64,000 bases of DNA from Planctomycetota bacterium (GTDB lineage: Bacteria > Planctomycetota > Planctomycetia > Gemmatales > Gemmataceae). Within the stretch, counting starts at the first letter, position 1. Every line of letters starts with the position of its first letter. The position numbers and the translations under genes were made by a program. Below the pieces are notes generated by a model that saw only the letters and a list, made by a program, of their open reading frames with translations, did no database searches and had not been told where the DNA came from. The stretch covers positions 1 through 64,000 of the forward strand of contig JAIOPV010000127.1 in assembly GCA_021413735.1 (NCBI GenBank), given 5' to 3'. Positions 1-9,331 of the stretch are shown one piece after another.

Positions 1-3000
1 ATTACCGTCACGACTCCTGCGGCGGGGGGTCAGACTCTGGTTAATGTCAAGGTCACCAATCCAGACACTGGTTTCTTCACTGCCACTAATGGCTACAACT
101 ACCAAATCGTTAACCCAACGGTTTCTTTGATTAACCCGGGTGGTGGCCTCCCCGCTGGCGGCACGGTCGTCACGATTACTGGGACAGGCTTCGTGGCAGG
201 AGCGACAGTCAAGTTCGGTGCCGCGGCGCCGGTCCTCGCCACGACCGTCACCGGCACATCGATTACTGTCACGGCTCCAGCGAACCCGCTTGGTGCGGCA
301 AATGTCTTGGTCGGCAACCCGGACGGTGGCTCTGTCTTAGTCACCGGCGGGTTTCTCTATGCCGCCGCTCCGACGGTCGGGGGTGTCCTACCAGGCACCG
401 GGTCGATGTTGGGCGGAACGACGATCACGATCACCGGCACGAACTTCTATACAGGCGCGATCGTGACGATGGTCGGGGCACCAACCGTGCAAGCTACCAA
501 CGTCGTGGTCGTCAATTCCACGACAATCACCGCCACGACGCCTGCGCACGCAGCGGGCTTTGTGGATGTCGTTGTCTCAACCGCGAGTGGAAACTCTCTG
601 ACGTCCGCTGCGGACGGATTCACCTACGTTGCGGTTGCGGCACCGACAGTCACGGCCGTAAGTCCGAACAGCGGTCCGATCGCGGGTGGGACTTCGATCA
701 CGATTACGGGGACCAATCTCACGGGCGCCTCCGCGGTGACGATTGGCGGGGCGGCAGCCACGAGCTTCACGGTCGTCAACGCTACCACCATCACCGCTGT
801 TACACCCGCACACGCGGCGGGCGTTGTCGATGTCGTCGTGACGACTCCCGGCGGCCCGTCCGCCACGTCGCCTGCGGACCAGTTCACATACACTACTGCT
901 CCCACGGTGACGGCTGTGAGCCCGAACAGTGGTCCGCTCGCGGGTGGGACATCGATTACGATTACGGGTACCAATTTAACGGGTGCCATGGCGGTAACCA
1001 TCGGTGGCACAGCAGCCACCAGCTTCACGGTCGTCAACGCCACCACCATCACCGCAGTAACACCCGCGCACGCTGTGGGCATTGTGGATGTCACTGTGAC
1101 AACACCCAGCGGAACGTCTGCTCTCGTAGCCGCGGACAAGTTCACATACGCTGCTGCTCCGACAGTGACGGCTGTGAGCCCGAATAGTGGCCCGCTCACG
1201 GGTGGGACTTCGATCACGATTACGGGTACCAATTTCACGGGAGCCACAGCGGTAACCGTTGGCGGCGTAGCAGCCACCAGTGTCGTGGTCGTCAACGCGA
1301 CGACCATCACCGCCACGACACCCGCACACGCGGCGGGCCTCGTCGATGTCACCGTGACAACACCCAGCGGAACATCCCCGACTTCAGCCGCCGACAAGTT
1401 CACTTACTCTACTGTTCCGTCGGTCACCGCCGTCAGCCCGAGTACCGGGCCCAGCACAGGTGGAACTTCGATCACGATTACGGGTACCAATTTCACGGGG
1501 ACCACGGGAGTAACCGTTGGCGGCGTTGCGGCAACAGGCGTCGTGGTCGTCAACGCGACGACCATCACCGCCACGACACCCGCACACGCGGTGGGTCTCG
1601 TAGATGTCATCGTGACAACACCCAACGGTACATCTGCAATCACTGCGGCAGACAACTTCACGTACGTTGTCGCTCCAACGGTTACCGCTGTGAGTCCGAA
1701 CATCGGTCCCATCGCAGGCGGCACTGCGATCACGATCACCGGCACAAACTTCACGGGGGCCACGGTAGTGACTGTTGGTGGCGTCGCAGCCACGAGTGTC
1801 GTGGTTGTGAGCGCTACGTCGATCACAGCGGTGACACCCGCGCACGCCGCTGGTCTCGTGGATGTTATCGTCACAACTCCTGGTGGACCATCTGCGACTT
1901 CCGCCGCCGACAAGTTCAACTACGATAGCACCGGCCCGACTGTAACCATTGGCACTCCGTCCGCGGCGACCACGGCAACCGGACCAGTCACCTACACAAT
2001 CACTTACGCGGATGCCAACTTCAACGCAAGCACGTTGACGGCGGCCAATGTCACGTTGAACAAGACCGGAACAGCCAATGGCATCGTGAGCGTCGATTCC
2101 GGCACGGGTACCACGCGAACGGTTACCATCAGCGGCATCACGGGTGACGGGACTCTCGGAATCTCGCTGGCCGCTGGCACCGCGAACGACACGGCTGGAA
2201 ATCAAGCACCAGCAGCGGGACCGAGCACGACCTTCGTGGTCAGCAACTTGGCGAGCTTCGCAGTTGGCGATGTGGGCGGGGCGGTTCGGATGGTGAACGC
2301 GCTTACCGGAGACGTCGTGAGCCTTGTCCGTCCGCTGGATACTGCGACCTCGCAGTACAAGGGTCTGGTCGAGGTTGCTCTCGGACGGTTCAACGGCGAC
2401 GGGATCGACGATCTCGCGGTGGCCGCTGCCGACCCGTTGGGTGTGAATGGATTGAGTGCCAGCAAATCAGGCAAAGTGTTCATCTACGACGGAGCCGCAC
2501 TGGCGACGGGAACTTTGACGCTGATTCGCACGTTCACACCTTTCGCGACCCACGATGGTCCGGATGTGACAGGCGGGCCATACTTCAACGGCTTGAACAT
2601 CGCTCTGGGCGACGTCAACGGCGACAACCAAATCGATCTGATCGCCGGAACGCGAGGCGGCAACGGGACCACTGCCGGGTTGCAAGAATACGGCCGATTG
2701 GTCGTGATCGACGGCAACTCGCCATCTGGGTTGAATAATGTCATCGGCGGCATCCAGACTCCGTTTGGGTCGGGATACCAGAAGGGGGTTATTGTGGCTG
2801 CGGGCAACGTCGATGGGCTTGGTGGCGACGAGATCGCTGTCACTCGCGGCGGTCCCGTTGCAAGCAGTAACCCCGCGGTTCAGCAGATCAAGGTCAAGGT
2901 TCTCCAACTCCAGGGAGGGGCACTCGCCGAACTCCCTCTGGCTGCCAATGGCTCAACCGCGTTCGCGCCGTTCGGTTCGCTCAGCGGGCCAGCGAATGCC

Positions 3001-3381
3001 ATCAGTCGTGATGGTCGCGTAGCGTTTGTGGACTCCAATGGCGACGGAAAGGACGAGTTGGTGTTCTCAGCACTCGATCCGCTGACCAACCCCGCCAACG
3101 AACAGGTGCGAGTTGGGGTGTACTCGATCAATGTTTCAGCGAGCCTGGGGGCGGCTTCGATTGTCAGCACCGGTCCAGATCAAGGGACGTATCGGACAGG
3201 CGTAGCTGTGGTGGATCACTCCACCACTCACGTCGCGGCCACGGGGTTGCAGCAGAACCTGGCGTTGTTGACGCAGAGTGCCTCGCCGGGCGTGGTGTAT
3301 CTCGCACCGCTCACCGGAGCGTCGCTTGGCGGCTTCGGTCTGAGTGTACTCGACGGGGGTATTGCAATTGCTGGAATCTGA
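1..3381 (+). CDS. Giant secreted IPT/TIG-repeat protein with FG-GAP-like tail (5' end outside window)
   Basis: The frame is open from base 1, so the N-terminus lies outside the window; 1126 residues are visible. About seven complete and one partial IPT/TIG (Ig-like) repeats come first, each with a 'P-x-V-x-x-V-x-P-x-x-G' opening and a 'GGT-x-ITITGTNF' core. Repeat starts at 643, 901, 1159, 1417 and 1675 are exactly 258 bp apart. An Ig-like segment follows (about residues 643-745), beginning 'PTVTIGTPSA'. The last ~380 residues are a VCBS/FG-GAP-like propeller with calcium-loop motifs such as 'GDVNGDNQID' and 'DSNGDGKDE'. The Ig-like and FG-GAP parts are closely similar to the C-terminus of the gene at 9715-14661. 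Such proteins are usually secreted adhesin or surface-layer components; the role here is inferred from domains only. The TGA stop is at 3379-3381. Confidence 0.9.
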   Translation: MTVTTPAAGGQTLVNVKVTNPDTGFFTATNGYNYQIVNPTVSLINPGGGLPAGGTVVTITGTGFVAGATVKFGAAAPVLATTVTGTSITVTAPANPLGAANVLVGNPDGGSVLVTGGFLYAAAPTVGGVLPGTGSMLGGTTITITGTNFYTGAIVTMVGAPTVQATNVVVVNSTTITATTPAHAAGFVDVVVSTASGNSLTSAADGFTYVAVAAPTVTAVSPNSGPIAGGTSITITGTNLTGASAVTIGGAAATSFTVVNATTITAVTPAHAAGVVDVVVTTPGGPSATSPADQFTYTTAPTVTAVSPNSGPLAGGTSITITGTNLTGAMAVTIGGTAATSFTVVNATTITAVTPAHAVGIVDVTVTTPSGTSALVAADKFTYAAAPTVTAVSPNSGPLTGGTSITITGTNFTGATAVTVGGVAATSVVVVNATTITATTPAHAAGLVDVTVTTPSGTSPTSAADKFTYSTVPSVTAVSPSTGPSTGGTSITITGTNFTGTTGVTVGGVAATGVVVVNATTITATTPAHAVGLVDVIVTTPNGTSAITAADNFTYVVAPTVTAVSPNIGPIAGGTAITITGTNFTGATVVTVGGVAATSVVVVSATSITAVTPAHAAGLVDVIVTTPGGPSATSAADKFNYDSTGPTVTIGTPSAATTATGPVTYTITYADANFNASTLTAANVTLNKTGTANGIVSVDSGTGTTRTVTISGITGDGTLGISLAAGTANDTAGNQAPAAGPSTTFVVSNLASFAVGDVGGAVRMVNALTGDVVSLVRPLDTATSQYKGLVEVALGRFNGDGIDDLAVAAADPLGVNGLSASKSGKVFIYDGAALATGTLTLIRTFTPFATHDGPDVTGGPYFNGLNIALGDVNGDNQIDLIAGTRGGNGTTAGLQEYGRLVVIDGNSPSGLNNVIGGIQTPFGSGYQKGVIVAAGNVDGLGGDEIAVTRGGPVASSNPAVQQIKVKVLQLQGGALAELPLAANGSTAFAPFGSLSGPANAISRDGRVAFVDSNGDGKDELVFSALDPLTNPANEQVRVGVYSINVSASLGAASIVSTGPDQGTYRTGVAVVDHSTTHVAATGLQQNLALLTQSASPGVVYLAPLTGASLGGFGLSVLDGGIAIAGI

Positions 3382-3539
3382 TGAGTGTAACCGGTCGGGT
3401 CGATGTTGACACAAACTCGAAGCGCCGGCGAAGCCGGTTATGGCCCTCACTGACGCTTCGGGTTTCTGGACAGTCGCAGGAAATCGGTCGGATTATGGAG
3501 ACTTATCGGTGAACGCGACAGGTTGTAAGACGTTGCGTT

Positions 3540-3905
3540 GATTGATCTTTCCAAAAGATCCAGCCTGTGCCTTCTTGGGGGTCACCAGACCAACCCTCGA
3601 AGGACACAGGCATGGATTCTGCCCGTGTTCGCGTTCTTCGACAACCGCGTCCGCGTTGCCGCCATCGACCGCCTCCTTGATGACGGCAGAGCATCCATCG
3701 CTTGTCGCAATCCTGCAACGCAACTTCCTCCTCAACCTCTCTGATGGCTTCCTCTACGAATGCCTCGACTGGAAAGTCCGACAGATCGTCTGACCGACCT
3801 GCCGACGAAGCACCGAGAGAAACTGTCGACGCTGATGACCCACATGTTCCCAATGTGGGACGATGTGTCACTCCTGAACCCATGGCCGGATTTGTGGAGC
3901 AACAC
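3540..3905 (+). pseudogene. Possible frameshifted small gene relic
   Basis: This 526-bp gap between the IPT protein and the kelch protein holds no intact gene that I recognise. One frame ends 'LLNLSDGFLYECLDWKVRQ' shortly before a stop near 3793. A one-base shift continues it as 'LTDLPTKHREKLSTLMTH' and on to 'WDDVSLLNPW'. The two pieces read as one natural hydrophobic/charged pattern, which suggests a decayed gene with one frameshift. No family was identified. The antisense strand is also open here, so coding on either strand remains unproven. Confidence 0.25.
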
Positions 3906-3907
3906 CC

Positions 3908-4936
3908 ATGATGGCGATCATGCTGTCGGTTGTGATTTTCGCCAGTTCCGACGCCCCAGCCGGGGAGTGGAATCGGTTGCCTGCGTTGCCAGACAAGGAG
4001 GGGTTCGCCGGCCCGTTCGCCGGGGTCAGCAACGGTGCGTTGATCGTCGCCGGTGGAGCAAACTTCCCCGACAAGAAGCCGTGGGATGGCGGGAAGAAAG
4101 TCTGGTACGACACCGTCTTCGTACTGGAGAAGCCGAACAGCGAATGGAAGGTCGCCGGCAAGTTGCCCCGCCCGCTGGGGTATGGTGTCTGCGTGACGCA
4201 CGGGACTGGAGTGGTGTGCGTGGGTGGCAGCGACATGGACCACCACTACGCCGATGCCTTTCGACTCGACTGGCGAGACGGCAAACTGGTCACGATCAAA
4301 TTCCCGTCGCTTCCGAAGCCGCTCGCCAACGCCTGCGGTGCGTTGGTTGGCGACACTCTGTACGTTGCCGGTGGCCAGGAGAAGCCCGATTCCAAGGACA
4401 CACTGAAGCTCGCGTGGAAGATCGACTTGGCCGCAACGGAACTGAAGTGGAAGCAGATCGACGCTTGGCCCGGCAGCGGAAGGATGCTTGCGGTCGCAGC
4501 GAGCTTCGATGGGGCGTTCTGGCTGCTCGGCGGTGCCGATCTTGTCGTCGGCAAAGGCGAGAAGATCGAACGCCGTTACTTGAAGGACGCTTACCGCTAC
4601 GACGACAAGGGCTGGAAGCGGGTCGCGGACTTGCCCTATTCGGTCGTGGCCGCACCTTCACTGGCATCGACCAACACCTCGGGGTTCTTCATTCTTGGCG
4701 GCGACGACGGTTCCCAGGTCGGAGTTGCACCGGACAAACACCAGGGCTTCCGCAAGAAAGTCATCCGTTACGACTCGAAGACGAAGATGTGGGTCGAGGC
4801 CGGCGAACTGTCCGCCCCACGGGTGACTGTCCCATGTGTGCGATGGAATGCGTTGTGGGTAGTGCCGAGTGGTGAGGTCCGTCCCGGCGTTCGATCCCCG
4901 GAAGTATGGAGTTTCACGCCGAAGAACAAGGAATGA
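3908..4936 (+). CDS. Kelch-repeat protein, NanM-like (cyclically permuted mutarotase family)
   Basis: A 342-residue secreted six-bladed kelch propeller. The N-terminus 'MMAIMLSVVIFASSDAPAG' looks like a short signal peptide, so export is expected. Kelch blades are marked by 'GALIVAGGANFPDKKPW', 'GTGVVCVGGSDMD', 'DTLYVAGGQEK', 'FWLLGGADLV' and 'GFFILGGDDGS'. The 'GGANFPDKKPW-GGKK' signature resembles N-acetylneuraminate epimerase (NanM) and its cyclically permuted relatives. Those proteins isomerise sialic acid anomers; the substrate here is not shown by the sequence. ATGs at 3908 and 3911 are both possible starts. No sialic acid genes lie nearby, so a general sugar-binding role is equally possible. 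Confidence 0.85.
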   Translation: MMAIMLSVVIFASSDAPAGEWNRLPALPDKEGFAGPFAGVSNGALIVAGGANFPDKKPWDGGKKVWYDTVFVLEKPNSEWKVAGKLPRPLGYGVCVTHGTGVVCVGGSDMDHHYADAFRLDWRDGKLVTIKFPSLPKPLANACGALVGDTLYVAGGQEKPDSKDTLKLAWKIDLAATELKWKQIDAWPGSGRMLAVAASFDGAFWLLGGADLVVGKGEKIERRYLKDAYRYDDKGWKRVADLPYSVVAAPSLASTNTSGFFILGGDDGSQVGVAPDKHQGFRKKVIRYDSKTKMWVEAGELSAPRVTVPCVRWNALWVVPSGEVRPGVRSPEVWSFTPKNKE

Positions 4937-5215
4937 CCCTGCCACCCTCCCGAACGGCGTGGCCGGTGGTCGCGTTCAGGTCGAGAAAGTTCTGGGACGC
5001 GATTCCGAGGGAAAAGGGCGGCTCGTTCCAGTTCGGGGTTCGTGGCGAAGTGAGCCAAAGCCAGCGATCTCAACACCGATTGGGGAACAGTTCGCGTTCA
5101 CCGAGAAGGCTCCAAAATGGCTCTCAATACCGAAAATCTATTCCAACCGATCATCACGGTTCAAATAGATGGTGACGTTGGCTAAACCGAAGGACACAGC
5201 CGCCATGCCTCTTGG

Positions 5216-8200
5216 TCAGGGTCGTTGAAAGCGACTTGTCCACTGGAACACGGTGCCGTTCCACTGCGTCGCAGCAAGCCGCCCGCTCGACGAGAAAGCC
5301 ACCCTCGGGTTGAACGGCGGGTCGCGGAGTCGGGCCAACCCTGGCAAGGTCAGAACATGGTGTGCGGTCGCCGACTCCCACAGGAACACAGACTCACGCG
5401 AACATCCCGCCACACGCAAACCGTCCGGACTGAACGCCAGGTCGAACACTGCCTCTCTCAGTGGCGTGGTCATGGTCTGCTGCGTGGCCAGTTCACATAC
5501 GCCGAGTTGCACTTCGTCTGCCCAGACGAGCGAATGCCCGTCCGGTCCGAACGCGAGCACCGTGACGAATCCTGTTGGCTTCGGCGCTGGCAGTTCCTCA
5601 CCGGTTGACACCTTCCGAAGCCGAATCACAGGAGCGGTCTTCTCACCCGGAAGGTATGCCACCGCCAGGATCGACCCACTTGGGTCGAGTGCGGATGCGG
5701 TCAGCCGCCCGAGGATCGGGTCGATTGCCGCGAACCGCTCCCCTGTTGAGGCATTCCAAATGGCGATCTCGGTTCGGAGTGGGTTGTTTAATTCGGCGGC
5801 CGAAACTACTCGCTCGCCCGACAGGCTCACAGCAATCGAGGAAACCTGGGCGGTGTGACCGGTGAAGCGAGCGATCTCCTTGCCAGTCTCGACGTCCCAA
5901 ACTCCAACGGACCGGGCGTCTGGCTCGGCTGGACCAAGTATGCGACGACCTGCTGGATCGAACGTGATTTTCCGCTGCGGGACGCCGAGCCACGCTCGTA
6001 ACGGGATCGAACGACCCTCGGTCCGACCGCTCGCACCCCACACGTCGAGGTGCCCCCCAGGAATCCGAAGCGTCGCCAGTTCCTCGCCCCCGGCTCGAAA
6101 CGCGATGGCGTCGACGCACACGCCTGTGTCCGTCGGGAGCGGAACCCCGAACCGCTGGTATTCGGGGGAGTGCGTGATGTCCCACACCTTTGCAGTCCCG
6201 TCCCACCCACCCGACGCGAGCCGGTCGCCCGACGGACTGAAAGCGAGGGACAGCAAGCGGTCGGAGTGCCCTCGCAGGAGAATCGGCTCGCCCTCTCCTC
6301 CGACGGACCAAAGGCGAATGACCCCGTCCGGGTCGCCGGATGCGAGTGATTTCCCATCGACGTTGAACGTGAGCGCCGAGTCGCCGGGCGTTCGGATCGG
6401 CAGCACGCCGAGCAACCGCTCGCCCTGTCCGCGGACGAGCAAGGCTCCCTGAGTCTCGGACCGATTCGCGTATGCACCAGAAGCCGAGCGGACCATCGCG
6501 CGGTTTGTCGGCCCCGGTTGCGAGAGAAGTTGCCCCGTGTTTGCGTCGTGAATTTCCTCGCGTCCGTCTGTCGTACTCGACCGCAGCTTCTGTCCCCCAT
6601 CCGTGAACTCGCACCAGTAGCGCTCCGAGAGGGTAAACTTCTCCTTTCCCGTGGCTGCATCGAGGACGACGACCTGCGCGTGGACCTCGGCCATGAAGGG
6701 GAACGAGTAGTTCCAGTAATTCTCGCCCGAGACCGCGCGAGCCGCGATCAACTTACCGTCGGGACTGACGCGAACGGCAGAGTACGCACGCGAGGCCGCA
6801 CGCCAAAGCTCACGGCCGGTGGAAACCTCCCACGCTCGGAGTGGCCCGGTGGCGCTTCCGCGAATGTCGATCTCGCCCGCAACAAGCCACGACGAGTCCG
6901 GCCCGAACGCCACTGCGGTGACACCGAGCGTCTTGCCAGTCACGTCGAGAACGGTTCTGCCGCTCGCGACGTCCCACACTCTGAGCGCCCCAGGTGCCCT
7001 CGGTGGAGTATTGACGAATTGGGGAGCACCGGCTCCTGTCGCGAGGAGCTTACCATCCGCGTTAAGTGCCACGGCGTAGACCCACGATGCCTGGGCGGTT
7101 CCCGCTGCGAACGTGCGGAGGTCGGACCGGAGCAGGCCGTCAAGGTAGTACCACTCCCAGTTCCGGAGGTGCAGCGGGCAGGCGTTCAAAGTCAATCTGG
7201 CGCTGGGCACGTCACCCTTGCGGACATGCAGATCGGACTGGGCGATCATGCTGAAGTACAGGCTCCGCTCCGCCTCGTTTCTGGCTCGCTTCGCGTCGTC
7301 GCGTTCACTCTCGGCCTTGCCACGCTCCGAAGCCTCCGCATCCCTCGCCGCAACAACTTCGCGGTTTTGCACGACCAGTGCGGCGATCGCGGCGGTGGTG
7401 AGTAGCACGATGGTGGCGAGCATTCCCGTCACCACGGGGTTTCGTCGAGCCAGACGCAATGTGCGGACCGCGGCCGAAACCGGACGCGCGAGAACCGGCC
7501 GCCCGGCCTCGAAGCGTGCCAGGTCATCGGCCAACGCCGCAGCGGTCGAGTATCGCCGACCGGGTTCTTTCTCCAGGCACTTCAGGCACACCGTCTCCAG
7601 ATCTCGCGGCAGGGTTGGGCGGAGTCTCCGCGGTGGAACGGGTTCCAGAGTTCGAACCTGTTCGAGCGTGTTCATGAGCGATTCGCCCTGGAACGGCGGT
7701 CGCCCCACGAAGAGTTCGTAGAGGATCACCCCAAGCGCGTGGATGTCGGCCTGTGGCCCGATGCCGGTCAGTCCAGCGGCTTGCTCTGGGGCCATGTACC
7801 GCGGCGTGCCGAACACCTCGCCGGTGCGTGTCTGCGAATCCTCGTCGAGCAGTCTCGCCAGGCCGAAGTCGGCGACCTTGGGAACAGGGGAGAGGGGAAA
7901 GGGGAGAGGGGAGAGGGATGACGAACCGACAGTGCCGGGCTCTTCTCTCTTCTCTCTCCCCTGTCCCCGACCCCCTGCTAAGAGGATGTTCGCGGGCTTC
8001 AGGTCGCGGTGGACGACGCCGTTCTCGTGTGCGAAGTGAACGGCACGGGCTACCACCTCGATGAGTCGTGCGGCGGTTCGGGTCGGCCACGGCGTGCCAT
8101 CGAGTAGTCGGTCGAGCGAACCACCTTCGACGTACTCCATCACCAGGAACAGTCGCCCGCCGGTCTCACCAATCTCGTACACTTGCGTGATGTACGGGTG

Positions 8201-8704
8201 ATTCAACCGTGCCGCGGCCGCAGCCTCGGTTACGAACCGCCCCCGCCCCTTCGTGCTTCCCGTCGCAATCATCTTGAGAGCGACCACGCGGTTCAGCTTT
8301 GTCTGGCGTGCCTTGTAGACAATACCCATTCCGCCGCGCCCCAACTCACCGATGATCTCGAACCCCGGCACAACCGGCGGCACGGTGCCGTCGTTCTCAC
8401 GGTCGTGAACCGTTAGCCCGTCCGGGAGTTCGCCCCACAAATCGCGGATGAGACCGTCGTTGGTTGGGAAGCGTGCAACGAACTCCTCCACCGCGACCCG
8501 GTCTCCCCGTTGGCGCCGGTAGTCGACCTCCAACCCAAGGAGCTCAACGAGGAGCGGGCAGCGCATCTCCTCCGCGATAGCCGCGAGCGCGTCCTCCGCG
8601 CGTGGGGACTCACCGGCCTTCCAGCGTGCCTCAAACGTCGCGCAAACGGCGTCAATCTGCTCTAACTGGTCGAGTGGCAGGTTGTCCCAGGATGTCGATG
8701 TCAC
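5216..8704 (-). CDS. Membrane Ser/Thr protein kinase with C-terminal WD40 repeats
   Basis: A 1162-residue kinase. After a ~115-residue N-terminal region comes a Hanks-type domain: glycine loop 'GELGRGGMGIVYKA' near residue 120, 'VALKMI' lysine, 'HRDLKPANILL' near 233, 'VADFGLARL' near 279 and 'YMAPEQAAG'. A membrane helix (about 421-445, 'TGMLATIVLLTTAAIAALVV') is followed by a charged, probably coiled-coil stretch and then WD40-like blades to the C-terminus (for example 'LAFSPSGDRLASGGWDGTAKVWD'). The kinase is therefore cytoplasmic and the WD40 part lies beyond the membrane. A Gly/Arg- and Ser/Pro-rich insert of about 30 residues separates HRDLKPAN from DFG; it is encoded by a purine/pyrimidine tract at 7879-7972. 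The gene starts 36 bp after the co-oriented ECF sigma gene, so the two probably form one signalling unit. Confidence 0.93.
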   Translation of the reverse strand: MTSTSWDNLPLDQLEQIDAVCATFEARWKAGESPRAEDALAAIAEEMRCPLLVELLGLEVDYRRQRGDRVAVEEFVARFPTNDGLIRDLWGELPDGLTVHDRENDGTVPPVVPGFEIIGELGRGGMGIVYKARQTKLNRVVALKMIATGSTKGRGRFVTEAAAAARLNHPYITQVYEIGETGGRLFLVMEYVEGGSLDRLLDGTPWPTRTAARLIEVVARAVHFAHENGVVHRDLKPANILLAGGRGQGREKREEPGTVGSSSLSPLPFPLSPVPKVADFGLARLLDEDSQTRTGEVFGTPRYMAPEQAAGLTGIGPQADIHALGVILYELFVGRPPFQGESLMNTLEQVRTLEPVPPRRLRPTLPRDLETVCLKCLEKEPGRRYSTAAALADDLARFEAGRPVLARPVSAAVRTLRLARRNPVVTGMLATIVLLTTAAIAALVVQNREVVAARDAEASERGKAESERDDAKRARNEAERSLYFSMIAQSDLHVRKGDVPSARLTLNACPLHLRNWEWYYLDGLLRSDLRTFAAGTAQASWVYAVALNADGKLLATGAGAPQFVNTPPRAPGALRVWDVASGRTVLDVTGKTLGVTAVAFGPDSSWLVAGEIDIRGSATGPLRAWEVSTGRELWRAASRAYSAVRVSPDGKLIAARAVSGENYWNYSFPFMAEVHAQVVVLDAATGKEKFTLSERYWCEFTDGGQKLRSSTTDGREEIHDANTGQLLSQPGPTNRAMVRSASGAYANRSETQGALLVRGQGERLLGVLPIRTPGDSALTFNVDGKSLASGDPDGVIRLWSVGGEGEPILLRGHSDRLLSLAFSPSGDRLASGGWDGTAKVWDITHSPEYQRFGVPLPTDTGVCVDAIAFRAGGEELATLRIPGGHLDVWGASGRTEGRSIPLRAWLGVPQRKITFDPAGRRILGPAEPDARSVGVWDVETGKEIARFTGHTAQVSSIAVSLSGERVVSAAELNNPLRTEIAIWNASTGERFAAIDPILGRLTASALDPSGSILAVAYLPGEKTAPVIRLRKVSTGEELPAPKPTGFVTVLAFGPDGHSLVWADEVQLGVCELATQQTMTTPLREAVFDLAFSPDGLRVAGCSRESVFLWESATAHHVLTLPGLARLRDPPFNPRVAFSSSGRLAATQWNGTVFQWTSRFQRP
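7879..7972. repeat. Purine/pyrimidine inverted-repeat tract inside a kinase gene
   Basis: The plus strand reads as a G/A-rich block (GGGAACAGGGGAGAGGGG...) followed by a T/C-rich block (...CTCTCCCCTGTCCCC). The block ends are inverted copies built on ACAGGGGAGAG. It lies in frame between the HRDLKPAN and DFG motifs of the kinase at 5216-8704, where related kinases normally have only a short turn. It looks like a dispersed low-complexity repeat that entered the gene without breaking the frame. Confidence 0.6.
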
Positions 8705-8740
8705 GAGGAGGTCCGACGGGGCGAAGGAAGGTTCGGCAAT

Positions 8741-9331
8741 TCACGGTGCGTCGTGGGTTGTTGTTTCCCAGGTGCGTCGGATCAGGGTGAGCCGGCGTGA
8801 GACCGTTCGCATGCTACACCCGAGAACCTCGGCGATCTCCTCAGCCGTGTGTCCGTGGAGTTTCAGTAAAGCCATGCGCTGCAACTCGTCGTCGGGCAAC
8901 CGCGAGAGGAGGAGTTCCAGTTCCTCGTTCAATTGCGAGGCGAATGCAGGGTCGGGTTCGTGACCAGTGACGACTGCGAGTTCCTCCGGATCGACCTCAG
9001 TCAGCCCACCGCCGCGTTTCAAGCTGCCGTGTCGGCGGCGCAGGTCAATCGCTTTCCCGGCGACCATTAGCACGAGCGTTCGCCAGAGTTCGTCGCGATT
9101 GCGGACGTGCGGCAACTTGTTCTCGGCGAGGGCCTGACAGAACGAGTGGAACGCCGAGAGGGCGACGTCTTCTTCGTCGGCCGGCGCGAGTGACACGTTG
9201 CGGAGTTTCGCGGTGGCGGTGCGAATCATCCCAGCGAAGTAACGATCCCACAAACGCGACGCGGCTTCGTGGTCGCCTCCGCCCACTTGCCCAATCCACG
9301 TTGTCACCGAGCTGCCGGAATCCATCTGCAT
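8741..9331 (-). CDS. ECF-type RNA polymerase sigma factor
   Basis: An extracytoplasmic-function sigma factor of about 196 residues. Region 2 is visible in 'EAASRLWDRYFAGMIRTATAKL...DEEDVALSAFHSFCQAL' and 'LWRTLVLMVAGKAIDLRRR'. Region 4 is 'LSRLPDDELQRMALLKLHGHTAEEIAEVLGCSMRTVSRRL', a helix-turn-helix. I place the start at the ATG at 9331 ('MQMDSGSS'); the frame is open upstream to 9400 but those residues are not sigma-like. No clear Shine-Dalgarno decides between 9331 and 9325. The gene is followed after 36 bp by a WD40 kinase on the same strand. This is a common planctomycete pairing in which the kinase is thought to control the sigma factor; that link is inference here. Confidence 0.9.
   Translation of the reverse strand: MQMDSGSSVTTWIGQVGGGDHEAASRLWDRYFAGMIRTATAKLRNVSLAPADEEDVALSAFHSFCQALAENKLPHVRNRDELWRTLVLMVAGKAIDLRRRHGSLKRGGGLTEVDPEELAVVTGHEPDPAFASQLNEELELLLSRLPDDELQRMALLKLHGHTAEEIAEVLGCSMRTVSRRLTLIRRTWETTTHDAP

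Noticed and set aside
643-1932. CRISPR-like regular repeats
   Set aside because: The period is 258 bp and the repeats are coding IPT domains with no unique spacers.
3760-4875. A 371-codon open frame overlapping the kelch gene
   Set aside because: Beyond about 3905 it is a shifted frame of the kelch gene, Arg-rich and without motifs. Only its first ~45 codons are kept as part of a possible relic.
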